A stretch of DNA of 10,295 bases from Bacteroidales bacterium 45-6 (GCA_001897035.1 MKRS01000332.1:1-10295), one strand, 5' to 3'. Numbered from the stretch's first letter, positions 1-7,001 are shown. The notes: generated by a model not told the origin, from the letters alone. Made by a program: numbers and translations.

Positions 1-1571
1 ATGTGCTGTGTGATACCTCCGGCTTCACCGGCGATCACGTTGGTTTGGCGAATGTTGTCGAGCAAGGAAGTTTTACCGTGGTCCACGTGTCCCATGACGG
101 TGACAATAGGAGCTCTTGGTTCCAAATCTTCTTCGGCATCCTCTTCTTCGGCAATGGCTTCCACCACCTCGGCACTAACATATTGTGTCTTGAATCCGAA
201 TTCGTCTGCTACGATGTTGATGGTTTCGGCATCCAAGCGCTGGTTGATAGATACCATCATGCCGATGCTCATACAAGTGGAGATGACTTGCACAACCGAG
301 ACATTCATCATGTTGGCCAAGTCGTTGGCAGTAACAAATTCCGTAATTTTCAGAATACGGCTTTCTTGTTCCTGCATTTCAAGCTCTTCCTGTTGGCGTT
401 GGGTGAATGCGTCCCTCTTGTCGCGGCGGTGTTTGGCCCCTTTGTTCTTTCCGCCTTTGCTGGTGAGCCTTGCCAAAGTTTCTTTCACCTGCTTTTGCAC
501 ATCCTCTTCGCTGACGTTGGTCTTAAGAGTAGGCTTGCGCAAGTTGTGGCTTACTTTTCCCTTTGGCGGGAAATTGGCAGCCCCTTTTTCGATGTCTATT
601 TTTTCCTTCTTAATGCGTTTCCTTTTCTTTTTGGCTGCATCTTCAGGGCTTTCTATTTTTGCTTTTTTCTGTTCCTCAAGGGTGTCTTTCTTGAGCAACT
701 TGAGATTGTTGGATGCCGGAGCTGGTTCTTTTACTTTCTTTAGATCCTGCACATGCGTGCGTTCCATGCGTTCCTTTTTCTTTTCGGCCTTGGTTTTTTT
801 GGCAGGACGAGTCTTGTCGTTGATGGAACTCAAGTCAATCGTTCCCTTCACCACAATGTTTGTTTTCAAGGTTGTGGTGTTCGGGCGGAAAATTTCATCT
901 TCAACTTCTACCTTATTTTCTTCTACCACCTCTGGTTGGTTTATTGCTGCAATCTCTTTGGGTTGTTCAACCGGCTTTTCCTCCACAACGTTTTTTTTCT
1001 CTGGAATGGGTTCTGGCTCTGGTTCCGGCAGGGCAGACACTTCCACAGTTGCTTCCGTTATGTGTTGAACGGGAGGTTGTGGTTGTGGCTCCACCTGCGG
1101 CTCAGGCTTCACTTCTTCCTGAACAACGACGGGTTTTGGGGCAACAACTTCCGGTTCGGGTAGTTCCTTTTCTTCCACTACGGGTTTCTCCTCTACGATT
1201 TTCGCAGGCTTGTTTCCGTCGAGGTTGATCTTATCCACGATCTGAAAATGAGGAATTCTATCTTGGGGAATTTCTGTCTTTATTTCTTCAACTTTCTTGG
1301 CTTTTGGAGCAGCCACAGGTTCTTCGTAGCCTTCGATGGAAACAGACTCTTTCTTTTTGTCGCGGGTGTGCAACTCTTTGTAGCGGTCTGTTTCTTGCTT
1401 GATCTGCTTGTCTTTACCGAATTCTTTCAAGAGTAAATCGTATTGCGCATCATCTACTCTTGTGTTTGGATTTGCTTCGACTGTAGTAAAACCTTTTTTA
1501 TGCAGGAATTCGATTAGACTACTAATTCCTACGTTTAAATCTTTGGAGATCTTTATTAATTTTATAGACAT
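1..1571 (-). CDS. infB: Translation initiation factor IF-2, N-terminal part (cut by window edge)
   Basis: IF-2 is the GTPase that places initiator fMet-tRNA on the 30S subunit and drives 50S joining. The window holds the first 523 residues. Residues 1-55 form an IF2_N module ([15 protein letters not shown]...). Residues about 80-400 are a long charged linker rich in Pro, Glu, Val and Lys, with runs such as [12 protein letters not shown] and a basic patch ([11 protein letters not shown]). A second IF2_N module begins near residue 403 ([19 protein letters not shown]). The GTPase domain starts with the G1 P-loop GHVDHGKT at 494-501, and the frame runs off the window in GEAGGITQH, in the switch I region. 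The long linker is usual for Bacteroidota IF-2, which is around 1000 residues. The ATG at 1571 is the natural start because the IF2_N module begins there; no Shine-Dalgarno is seen, as is common in this phylum. It lies 121 bases downstream of nusA and has its own promoter. Confidence 0.97.
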   Translation of the reverse strand, partial: MSIKLIKISKDLNVGISSLIEFLHKKGFTTVEANPNTRVDDAQYDLLLKEFGKDKQIKQETDRYKELHTRDKKKESVSIEGYEEPVAAPKAKKVEEIKTEIPQDRIPHFQIVDKINLDGNKPAKIVEEKPVVEEKELPEPEVVAPKPVVVQEEVKPEPQVEPQPQPPVQHITEATVEVSALPEPEPEPIPEKKNVVEEKPVEQPKEIAAINQPEVVEENKVEVEDEIFRPNTTTLKTNIVVKGTIDLSSINDKTRPAKKTKAEKKKERMERTHVQDLKKVKEPAPASNNLKLLKKDTLEEQKKAKIESPEDAAKKKRKRIKKEKIDIEKGAANFPPKGKVSHNLRKPTLKTNVSEEDVQKQVKETLARLTSKGGKNKGAKHRRDKRDAFTQRQQEELEMQEQESRILKITEFVTANDLANMMNVSVVQVISTCMSIGMMVSINQRLDAETINIVADEFGFKTQYVSAEVVEAIAEEEDAEEDLEPRAPIVTVMGHVDHGKTSLLDNIRQTNVIAGEAGGITQH

Positions 1572-1602
1572 ACTTTACTTTAAATTTCTATGCAATTAAG
1601 GT

Positions 1603-1634
1603 GATGCTGGTCGAAGCCACAACTTTAGTGCATC
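1603..1634 (-). promoter_or_regulatory. Weak dyad in infB leader
   Basis: In the predicted infB 5' untranslated region, GATGC (1634-1630) can pair with GCATC (1607-1603). Inside this, TGG (1619-1617) can pair with CCA (1610-1608) across the loop CTTCGA. The 5' side carries a 10-base bulge. It would place a modest hairpin about 30 bases before the infB start. No U-run follows, so it is not a terminator. It may be chance. Confidence 0.2.
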
Positions 1635-1656
1635 TCCCCTTTTCGTGGATGACGTA

Positions 1657-1688
1657 CAAAAGTATTAAGAAATCGATTAATTACCAAA
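1657..1688 (-). promoter_or_regulatory. Bacteroidota-type promoter for infB
   Basis: On the minus strand a TTTG box (1688-1685) is followed after exactly 20 bases by TACTTTTG (1664-1657), a full match to the -7 consensus TAnnTTTG. The expected start of transcription is near 1650, giving a leader of about 80 bases before the infB ATG at 1571. The promoter begins only 4 bases after the nusA stop codon, so infB can be transcribed both from the rimP promoter and from here. Confidence 0.65.
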
Positions 1689-1692
1689 AGTT

Positions 1693-2949
1693 TTATTCAT
1701 TGTCTTCAAATTCAGCCCGTAAGATAGACAGAACTTCATCCACGGTGTCTTCTTCGAGGTCTGCCTCTTGAATCAATTTTTCACGACTTGTGGCCAGCAC
1801 ATTTTTGGCGGTCACGCATCCGACTTTCTTCAACTGTTCGATGACCCATTCGTCTATTTCGTCGCGGAATTCATCCAAATAAATATCCTCTTCGTCCACA
1901 TCGTCGATGTCGCGGTAAACGTCGATGGTGTAACCCGTCAACATGCTTGCCAAACGGATGTTCAGACCTCCCTTACCGATGGCCAGCGACACTTCTTCGG
2001 GGCGCAAGAACACTTCTGCGCGCTTGTCCTCTTCGGTGAGACGGATGGATGATATTTTGGCGGGGCTCAGGGCACGTTGTATGTAGAGCGACATATTGGA
2101 TGTGTAGTTGATCACATCGATGTTTTCGTTGCGGAGTTCGCGCACGATGCCGTGGATACGTGAACCTTTCATCCCCACGCAGGCACCTACCGGGTCGATC
2201 CGGTCGTCGTAAGACTCAACGGCCACCTTAGCCCTTTCGCCCGGGATACGGGCAATGTTTTTGATGGTTATCAGCCCATCGTTGATTTCAGGAACTTCAA
2301 GTTCGAATAATCTTTCGAGGAAAACGGGCGAAGTTCTTGACAGGATGATCTTCGGGTTGTTGTTTTTGTTTTCAACGCGGGCCACTACTGCGCGCACCTG
2401 TTCGCCCTTGCGGAAAAAGTCGCTTGGGATCTGCTCGGTCTTTGGCAACAGAAGTTCCTCTTTTTCATCGTCCAAGAGAAGGATTTCCTTTTTCCATATC
2501 TGATACACTTCTCCAGAAGCAATTTCACCGATTTTTTCTTTATACTTATTATAGAGGCTGTCTTTTTGAAGTTCCAGTATTTTGGAAGCAAGCGTCTGGC
2601 GCAAGTTGAGGATGGCACGGCGGCCAAAGTCTTCGAAAAACACCTGATCGGTCACCTCTTCTCCAATTTCGGCATCCGGGTCTATTTTTCGAGCTTCGGA
2701 GAAAGTCACCTCCAAGTTGGGGTCTTCCAGTTCGCTGTCTTCCACAACGGTGCGGTTACGCCATATTTCGAGGTCTCCTTTGTCGGGGTTGATAATCACG
2801 TCGTAGTTTTCGTCAGTGCCGAACATCTTAGCGATGACATTGCGGAACGAATCTTCGAGCACGCTAATCATCGTTGTCCTATCAATGTTTTTCAGTTCTT
2901 TGAATTCCGAAAAGGTATCGATCATGCTGATCACTTCTTTCTTAGCCAT
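1693..2949 (-). CDS. nusA: Transcription termination/antitermination factor NusA
   Basis: NusA binds RNA polymerase and nascent RNA, stimulates hairpin-dependent pausing and intrinsic termination, and takes part in antitermination on rRNA operons. The 418-residue product shows the family order: N-terminal RNAP-binding domain (about 1-130, with the conserved FFEDFGRRAILNLRQTLASKI at 104-124), S1 domain (about 140-205), KH1 with its GMKG loop at 259-262 (DPVGACVGMKGSRI), KH2 with GKGG at 325-328 (SLAIGKGGLNIRLAS), and a short acidic tail with a helix-hairpin-helix-like segment (about 365-410). The tail is short compared with E. coli NusA, which carries two acidic repeats; a single short tail is usual in Bacteroidota. 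The ATG at 2949 lies 9 bases after the rimP stop, which implies cotranscription. No frameshift is seen. Confidence 0.97.
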   Translation of the reverse strand: MAKKEVISMIDTFSEFKELKNIDRTTMISVLEDSFRNVIAKMFGTDENYDVIINPDKGDLEIWRNRTVVEDSELEDPNLEVTFSEARKIDPDAEIGEEVTDQVFFEDFGRRAILNLRQTLASKILELQKDSLYNKYKEKIGEIASGEVYQIWKKEILLLDDEKEELLLPKTEQIPSDFFRKGEQVRAVVARVENKNNNPKIILSRTSPVFLERLFELEVPEINDGLITIKNIARIPGERAKVAVESYDDRIDPVGACVGMKGSRIHGIVRELRNENIDVINYTSNMSLYIQRALSPAKISSIRLTEEDKRAEVFLRPEEVSLAIGKGGLNIRLASMLTGYTIDVYRDIDDVDEEDIYLDEFRDEIDEWVIEQLKKVGCVTAKNVLATSREKLIQEADLEEDTVDEVLSILRAEFEDNE

Positions 2950-2958
2950 AACAGTCTA

Positions 2959-3426
2959 TTATTTGAATCTGATTTGATATTTCGTATATTTCACTTCGTC
3001 GTAGGCGAAAACCAGGTCTTCCTCCACGTCTATTTTGCGTTTCGCCCCTTCCGGCTTCACTTTTTTGGTGATGGTGAGTGTGAAGCTTGCTTCGTTTGCT
3101 TCTTTCAGAATGCCGAAAAGCTTGCGCCCGTCTTTGGAAAGCACTTCCACTTCGTTGCCAATATTTTTTTGGTATTGGCGCAGTATCTTGAAAGGGGAAG
3201 TAGTTCCGGCGGAACCCACTTCGAGTTCGAAATCTTCTTCGTCGCGATTGAGGGAGGCTTCGATTTTGCGGCTCAAAGAGGCGCAATCGTCGATGCTAAT
3301 GCCTTTTTCGCTGTCAAGTTCCACCACAATAACGTTGCCCGGCTTGACGATGGCATCCACCAAGAATATACTGGTGTCGTCCAGTTGGGATTCAACTATG
3401 TTTCTTATTAAATTCTTGTCGATCAT
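2959..3426 (-). CDS. rimP: Ribosome maturation factor RimP
   Basis: RimP assists assembly of the 30S subunit. The 155-residue product has the two-domain family layout: an alpha/beta N-terminal domain (about 1-80) with ISIDDCASLSRKIEASL at 43-59 and the signature LEVGSAGTTSPF at 68-79 (the family form is LEVSSPG...PL), then an SH3/Sm-like C-terminal domain (about 85-155). I chose the ATG at 3426 (MIDKNLIRNIVESQ). An in-frame ATG at 3489 would add 21 residues without family similarity and lies inside the predicted -7 box, so it cannot be on the transcript. This is the first gene of the rimP-nusA-infB operon. Confidence 0.95.
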   Translation of the reverse strand: MIDKNLIRNIVESQLDDTSIFLVDAIVKPGNVIVVELDSEKGISIDDCASLSRKIEASLNRDEEDFELEVGSAGTTSPFKILRQYQKNIGNEVEVLSKDGRKLFGILKEANEASFTLTITKKVKPEGAKRKIDVEEDLVFAYDEVKYTKYQIRFK

Positions 3427-3447
3427 ATTGCCTATATTATGACGAAA

Positions 3448-3475
3448 AAGAGGAAGCGCACTGCCTCCTCCTCTT
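3448..3475 (-). promoter_or_regulatory. Hairpin plus U-run in the rimP leader (candidate attenuator)
   Basis: On the minus strand AAGAGGAGG (3475-3467) pairs with CTTCCTCTT (3456-3448), 9 pairs including one G-U, around a 10-base loop. The run TTTTT (3449-3445) follows directly, its first two bases belonging to the stem. This has the form of a short intrinsic terminator or pause site. It starts only a few bases after the predicted transcription start and ends 21 bases before the rimP ATG. It is not placed to end tsaE transcription cleanly, because it lies downstream of the rimP promoter, although it could act on read-through from tsaE as well. Confidence 0.45.
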
Positions 3476-3486
3476 AACTTCGGTTG

Positions 3487-3518
3487 CAAAGATATGCAAG
3501 AAAGTTAGTTCTTCCAAA
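3487..3518 (-). promoter_or_regulatory. Bacteroidota-type promoter for rimP-nusA-infB
   Basis: A TTTG box (3518-3515) is followed after exactly 20 bases by TATCTTTG (3494-3487), a full match to TAnnTTTG, and then GC. The expected start is near 3480, so the rimP leader would be about 55 bases. The promoter sits in the 120-base gap between tsaE and rimP, which separates the operon from the porX-tsaE unit. Confidence 0.7.
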
Positions 3519-3546
3519 TTTATCACGCATTTTTTTCAAGAATGCT

Positions 3547-3960
3547 TCATTCGCAAACCACTTGCCTTGAGCCATCTTCCTGTTCCGTAAGGGTGACATG
3601 CACCACATCGTGCGGCAGCAAGTCTTCTATTTTTTCGGGCCATTCGATAAAGCAGAGGCTTCCGCTGTAGAAATAATCTTCGTATCCGAGATCGAAGGCC
3701 TCTTCCTGCTTGTTGATGCGGTAGAAATCAAAGTGATAGACCAATTCGCCGCTATTAGAGCGGTATTCGTTGACGATGGCGAAGGTAGGGCTGTTGATGG
3801 TGTCCTCCACACCTAATTTTTCGCAGATGGCTTTGATGAAGGTGGTTTTGCCGGCACCCATCTTGCCGTGAAAGGCAAAAACCGTGTTGTCACCCATCTT
3901 GCGGACAAATTCTTCGGCTGTTTCGTGGATGGTGTCGAGCGATTTTATTGTTAGATCCAT
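3547..3960 (-). CDS. tsaE: tRNA t6A37 threonylcarbamoyltransferase complex ATPase TsaE
   Basis: TsaE is the small P-loop ATPase that works with TsaB and TsaD to transfer the threonylcarbamoyl group to A37 of ANN-decoding tRNAs. The 137-residue product has the normal family length. It shows Walker A GKMGAGKT at 32-39, the conserved [10 protein letters not shown] at 57-66, the HFDFYRI motif at 76-82, and [13 protein letters not shown] at 104-116. The ATG at 3960 fits the family N-terminus. Upstream lies only a 59-base gap to porX with no recognisable promoter, so the two genes are probably cotranscribed. The gap holds an A/T palindrome (3968-3979, TTTTTTAAAAAA) close to the start codon, giving an unstructured A/T-rich initiation region of the kind Bacteroidota use. 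Confidence 0.95.
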   Translation of the reverse strand: MDLTIKSLDTIHETAEEFVRKMGDNTVFAFHGKMGAGKTTFIKAICEKLGVEDTINSPTFAIVNEYRSNSGELVYHFDFYRINKQEEAFDLGYEDYFYSGSLCFIEWPEKIEDLLPHDVVHVTLTEQEDGSRQVVCE

Positions 3961-4019
3961 GAATGTATTTTTTAAAAAAATTCTCTTGACTTAAACTGAT
4001 TCTATAACATAAATTTCTT

Positions 4020-5564
4020 CTATTTGGGGCTTAATGTAATGAACGGCACCACCATCTCTTCGAGGGAAATCCCGCCATGCTGGAAGGTACCGGTGTAGTA
4101 GGTGGCATAGTGGTTGTAGTTGTTGGGATAGGCAAAGAAGTCTCCGTTCATGGCAAAAATATACTTCGAACTGACATTGAGCGAAGGCAATCCGATGCGT
4201 TCGGGATGGCTGATCTCGAATACTTTTTTGTAGTCGTAATTGAGATTCTTGCCCACCTTATAGCGCAGGTTGGTGTTGGTCGCCTTGTCGCCAATCACCT
4301 TGATGGGGTTGTTCACTTGGATAGTGCCGTGGTCGGTGGTGAAGACCACCTTGTAGCCTTTGTCGGCCATCCGCTTCAGGAGATCAATCGTGCCCGAATG
4401 CTCGAACCAGGAGCGAGTCAACGAGCGATACGCAGCTTCGTTTCCGGCAAGTTCCCGAATCATTTTCGAATCGGTGCGAGCATGAGAAAGCATGTCCACA
4501 AAATTGATGACCAGCACGTTGAGCTGATTGGCCATCAAGGAATTGAAATTCTGGAGCAATTTATCACCGGCATTGGAAGACAACAGTTTATTATAGGAAA
4601 AAGTATATTTTTTGCGAAACCGTTCAATCTGAGTCCGGATCAAGGGTTCTTCGTTGAGGTTTTTCCCTTCCTCCTCGTCTTCGTCCACCCATAATTCGGG
4701 AAACATTTTGGCGATCTGACTGGGAAGCAAGCCCGAGAAAATAGCGTTGCGGGCGTACTGCGTGGCAGTGGGCAGGATGCTGTAGTAAAGTTCTTCGTTG
4801 ATATTGAAGGTTTCGGACAGCAAGTCCTTGATGACCCACCATTGGTCGAGGCGGAAATTGTCCACCAACACAAAAAACACCTTTTCGCCTTCGTCGAGCA
4901 GGGGGAACACCTTTTTCTTGAACAATTCGTGGCTCATAAGTGGCCGTTCGTCGGGATGTTCCATCCAGTCCTCGTAGTTCCTCTTGATATATTTCGAGAA
5001 CATTTGGTTGGCCTCCTGCTTTTGTGAGTGGAGCAAGTCCAGTAAGGGGCTTTGTGCGGCATTCAGCTCAATGTCCCAATACGAAATTTTGCGATACACC
5101 TCCACCCAATCTTCCGGAGAGGATGCCATCGAGATTTGTCCCGAAATGCGGTTGTATTCCTCCCGGTAACCCTCCAAGGTGACTTCCGAGATGATGTTCC
5201 GCTTGTGCAGGTTTTTTTTGATGGACAGCAGAATCTGGTTCGGATTCACCGGCTTGATGAGGTAGTCGGCTATTTTCTTCCCGATAGCATGTGTCATGAT
5301 CCCCTCGTCCTCACTTTTGGTAATCATGATGACGGGGATATTCGGATCCGTCGATTTTATCTGCGACAAAGTCTGCAGGCCGGTGAGCCCCGGCATGTTT
5401 TCGTCCAAAAATATCAGGTCAAAGTCCTCCGATTCGCAAGCCTCGATGGCGTCCTGTCCACTGTTGACGGTCACTATTTCGTATCCTTTTTCTTCTAAAA
5501 ACAAGATGTGAGGCCGAAGCAAATCTACTTCGTCGTCAGCCCAAAGTATGCGGTCTTTTCTCAT
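4020..5564 (-). CDS. porX: PorX-type response regulator with PglZ (alkaline phosphatase superfamily) output domain
   Basis: The 514-residue product is a two-domain signalling protein. Residues 1-120 are a CheY-like receiver with acidic pocket D10/D11, phospho-acceptor D54 (IFLDENMP), T82 and K104 (YLIKP), all intact. After a helical linker (about 125-215), residues about 225-510 form a PglZ domain of the alkaline phosphatase superfamily. Its metal-site and catalytic motifs are all present: VDN around D235, PTAT around T266/T268, FVDMLSH with D357 and H361, TTDHG with D411/H412, and QHGG with H496. In Porphyromonas gingivalis and Flavobacterium, PorX works with histidine kinase PorY in control of the type IX secretion system, and the P. 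gingivalis protein is known as a zinc-dependent phosphodiesterase acting on oligonucleotides. PorX homologues also occur in relatives without a clear T9SS, so this gene alone does not prove one. No kinase gene lies in the window. I saw no convincing TAnnTTTG promoter in the 98 bases upstream. Confidence 0.9.
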   Translation of the reverse strand: MRKDRILWADDEVDLLRPHILFLEEKGYEIVTVNSGQDAIEACESEDFDLIFLDENMPGLTGLQTLSQIKSTDPNIPVIMITKSEDEGIMTHAIGKKIADYLIKPVNPNQILLSIKKNLHKRNIISEVTLEGYREEYNRISGQISMASSPEDWVEVYRKISYWDIELNAAQSPLLDLLHSQKQEANQMFSKYIKRNYEDWMEHPDERPLMSHELFKKKVFPLLDEGEKVFFVLVDNFRLDQWWVIKDLLSETFNINEELYYSILPTATQYARNAIFSGLLPSQIAKMFPELWVDEDEEEGKNLNEEPLIRTQIERFRKKYTFSYNKLLSSNAGDKLLQNFNSLMANQLNVLVINFVDMLSHARTDSKMIRELAGNEAAYRSLTRSWFEHSGTIDLLKRMADKGYKVVFTTDHGTIQVNNPIKVIGDKATNTNLRYKVGKNLNYDYKKVFEISHPERIGLPSLNVSSKYIFAMNGDFFAYPNNYNHYATYYTGTFQHGGISLEEMVVPFITLSPK

Positions 5565-5626
5565 AAGATTATTCTTTGTTCACCCCTTACAAATTCGCAA
5601 GAGATATTGATTGTCTAAAAATAAGG

Positions 5627-5646
5627 AACAAATCGGGATATTTGTT
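5627..5646 (-). terminator. Possible weak terminator after the GNAT gene
   Basis: AACAAAT and ATTTGTT form a perfect 7-pair stem around a 6-base loop, 16 bases after the acetyltransferase stop codon. On the minus strand CCTTATTTTT follows, so the T-run is slightly displaced. The stem is A/T-rich and weak. On the plus strand a T-rich stretch follows at once, but no plus-strand gene ends here. Confidence 0.3.
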
Positions 5647-5662
5647 TTTATTTTAGTGAAAA

Positions 5663-6202
5663 TTAAACTGTACTACTCTGTTTTTGACAAGATAAAACCT
5701 TTTCAAAGGCTTTTCGTGCCCCCCCTCTTAAAATAACTTCCCCACAATATGCGTAGCCTAATTTAGCTACCACGTGAAGCATGGCTTGATTATCGAAATT
5801 GGTGTCCACACGAATGCTGGCAATGCCCATGCTGCAAGCTATTTTCTCCGCCTCGCCAAATATCCGTTTGGCAATCCCTTGTCCGAGGTAGTTGTTCTCA
5901 ACAGCGATGCGGTGCAGCACCAGAAAGTCGGTTCCTGCGGTAAGCCATTTGCCGTCAATCGTGTCGTAAGCTGGTTCGTTGTTGGTCATGATGGCCGTAT
6001 ATGCTACCAGCCTATCCTCATCAAGCAATACATATCCATGACCTCTCAGAATATCTTTTTCAATCACTTCCGGGTTAGGGTACCCGTCTTGCCACTGGTG
6101 GCTCCCGTCCTGTCGGCGGCGTTCGATGGCCTGCCGGAGGATTCGCCAGATGGCTTCGACATCCGATTGGTTTGCTTTTCTGAATTGGTAAAAGGCTGTC
6201 AT
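5663..6202 (-). CDS. GNAT family N-acetyltransferase, substrate unknown
   Basis: The 179-residue product is a single-domain acetyltransferase of the GCN5-related (GNAT) superfamily, which moves acetyl from acetyl-CoA to an amine. Motif A is clear at 97-113 (LHRIAVENNYLGQGIAKRI, with Q/G-x-G pyrophosphate-binding loop LGQGIA), motif B follows at 132-150 (VDTNFDNQAMLHVVAKLGY), and the N-terminal strand FRKANQSDVEAIW (7-19) is typical. The segment QWQDGYPNPEVIEKDI (36-51) is seen in a group of small bacterial GNATs. There is no signal peptide or membrane segment. Substrate cannot be told from sequence. A TAnnTTTG element lies 17 bases before the ATG at 6202, in the 46-base gap after vsr. Confidence 0.88.
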   Translation of the reverse strand: MTAFYQFRKANQSDVEAIWRILRQAIERRRQDGSHQWQDGYPNPEVIEKDILRGHGYVLLDEDRLVAYTAIMTNNEPAYDTIDGKWLTAGTDFLVLHRIAVENNYLGQGIAKRIFGEAEKIACSMGIASIRVDTNFDNQAMLHVVAKLGYAYCGEVILRGGARKAFEKVLSCQKQSSTV

Positions 6203-6218
6203 TCCACTATTTTTTCTG

Positions 6219-6226
6219 CAAATGTA
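6219..6226 (-). promoter_or_regulatory. -7 element for the GNAT gene
   Basis: TACATTTG on the minus strand (6226-6219) matches TAnnTTTG and is followed by GC-A, as at the other promoters here. No TTTG or TTG box is found 20 bases upstream, where the sequence is the end of vsr. If used, the leader would be only about 10 bases. Confidence 0.4.
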
Positions 6227-6248
6227 GGAAAATCCAACGGGAGAAGCT

Positions 6249-6776
6249 TCATTGCTTCAGCTTTGGGTAGGCAATTTCATCCTCCGCCACAATTTTCACA
6301 TCGTCTTCAAATTCGTCGTAGAGTTGCACATGCACACGGCGCTTTGTGGGTGGTTTATCCAACCCTCTGAGCCAACTTGCGATTTTATCCACCGTGCGCT
6401 TGAGCCTCAGTTTCGTCTTTATTTCGCATTCCCACACTTCAATCACTTTCCAACCGGAAACAATCAATTGGTATTTGATCTGCTTGTCGCGCTTCTTATT
6501 TCTCTCCATCTTGCTTCTCCAAAATTCCACGTTCGATTTCGGGAGGTGCGATAGTTTGCAGTTTTCGTGTCCGTGCCAGAAACATCCTTGTACAAATATG
6601 ACGGTTTTGTATTTTGGGAAAACAATGTCGGGCGATCCGGCGATCTTTTTATCGTTGATGCGGTAGCGAAAACCTTGAGCAAAGAGAGCCTTGCGAAGCT
6701 TCACCTCTGGCTTCGTGTTCTTCGACCGGATTTTGGACATCACCTCCGACCGTTTTTGTTTGTCCCAAATATCCAT
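6249..6776 (-). CDS. vsr: Very short patch repair endonuclease Vsr
   Basis: Vsr nicks DNA 5' of the T in T:G mismatches that arise when 5-methylcytosine deaminates, usually next to a Dcm-like cytosine methyltransferase. The 175-residue product keeps the family motifs: the start DKQKRSEVMSKIRSKNTKPE (5-24), catalytic Asp in GSPDIVFP (D50, matching E. coli D51), and FVQGCFWHGHENCKL (61-75) with aromatic intercalating residues F66/W67 and active-site H68. C65, H70, C73 and C117 (VWEC) match the structural zinc site. After the usual end of the fold (about residue 137) there is a charged tail of about 38 residues (GLDKPPTKRRVHVQLYDEF...) with no function I recognise. No cytosine methyltransferase gene is in the window. 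G+C (about 46 percent over the middle part) is a little below purL. The ATG at 6776 fits the family N-terminus. Confidence 0.93.
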   Translation of the reverse strand: MDIWDKQKRSEVMSKIRSKNTKPEVKLRKALFAQGFRYRINDKKIAGSPDIVFPKYKTVIFVQGCFWHGHENCKLSHLPKSNVEFWRSKMERNKKRDKQIKYQLIVSGWKVIEVWECEIKTKLRLKRTVDKIASWLRGLDKPPTKRRVHVQLYDEFEDDVKIVAEDEIAYPKLKQ

Positions 6777-6803
6777 TTCGTGAGGAGGATTGAATGAGTT
6801 TTA

Positions 6804-6811
6804 CAAAGCTA
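6804..6811 (-). promoter_or_regulatory. -7 element for vsr
   Basis: TAGCTTTG on the minus strand (6811-6804) matches TAnnTTTG. The nearest TTTG upstream (6841-6838) is 26 bases away instead of 20, so the -33 box is poor. The predicted leader before the ATG at 6776 is about 20 bases. Confidence 0.4.
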
Positions 6812-6880
6812 CGAAAAATATTGTTGCTTTTATGTAGCAAACGAATGGCAAATCCACAAGCCTAAACCGCCGTTTCCTCC

Positions 6881-6954
6881 TGCGTGAAAACAATGCAGTT
6901 CCACGCAAAGACGGAAAGGAAAAAAATAAGAATTCCTCCTTTGGAGAACTGCAT
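6881..6954. repeat. Interlocking inverted repeats in the vsr-purL intergenic region
   Basis: Three perfect inverted repeats interlock here. TGCGTG (6881-6886) pairs with CACGCA (6902-6907). ATGCAGTTC (6893-6901) pairs with GAACTGCAT (6946-6954). AAAGGA (6915-6920) pairs with TCCTTT (6937-6942), nested in the second repeat. Because 6893-6901 lies in the loop of the first stem and abuts its 3' arm without a gap, stems one and two have H-type pseudoknot order as RNA. The region lies upstream of the purL promoter and downstream of no plus-strand promoter that I can see, so a role as DNA operator or an unrecognised small RNA are both open. The rest of the 300-base gap shows no coding sequence. Confidence 0.4.
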
Positions 6955-6970
6955 ATTGCCACTTCCCCAA

Positions 6971-7001
6971 TTGCCTCAATCAATTCTTTTCATTAACTTT
7001 G
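6971..7001 (+). promoter_or_regulatory. Bacteroidota-type promoter for purL
   Basis: TTG (6971-6973) is followed after exactly 20 bases by TAACTTTG (6994-7001), a full match to TAnnTTTG, then CG. Transcription would start near 7006, giving a leader of about 70 bases before the purL ATG at 7077. Confidence 0.65.

Noticed and set aside
1..1068. Long plus-strand open frame (355 codons) opposite infB
   Set aside because: It lies antisense to a clear IF-2 coding frame, and its product is a Ser/Phe-rich low-complexity translation of the complement of the Lys/Glu-rich linker. It has no family similarity.
2566..3411. Plus-strand open frame (281 codons) opposite nusA and rimP
   Set aside because: It spans two real minus-strand genes and the gap between them; the His/Phe-rich composition is that of a shadow frame.
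3427..3489. Longer RimP starting at 3489
   Set aside because: The extra ATG lies in the predicted -7 box, upstream of the transcript start, and the added residues do not fit the family.
5565..5662. porX promoter such as TATCTCTTG near 5600
   Set aside because: The element does not match TAnnTTTG without a shift, and the nearest TTTG is at the wrong distance, so I did not annotate it.
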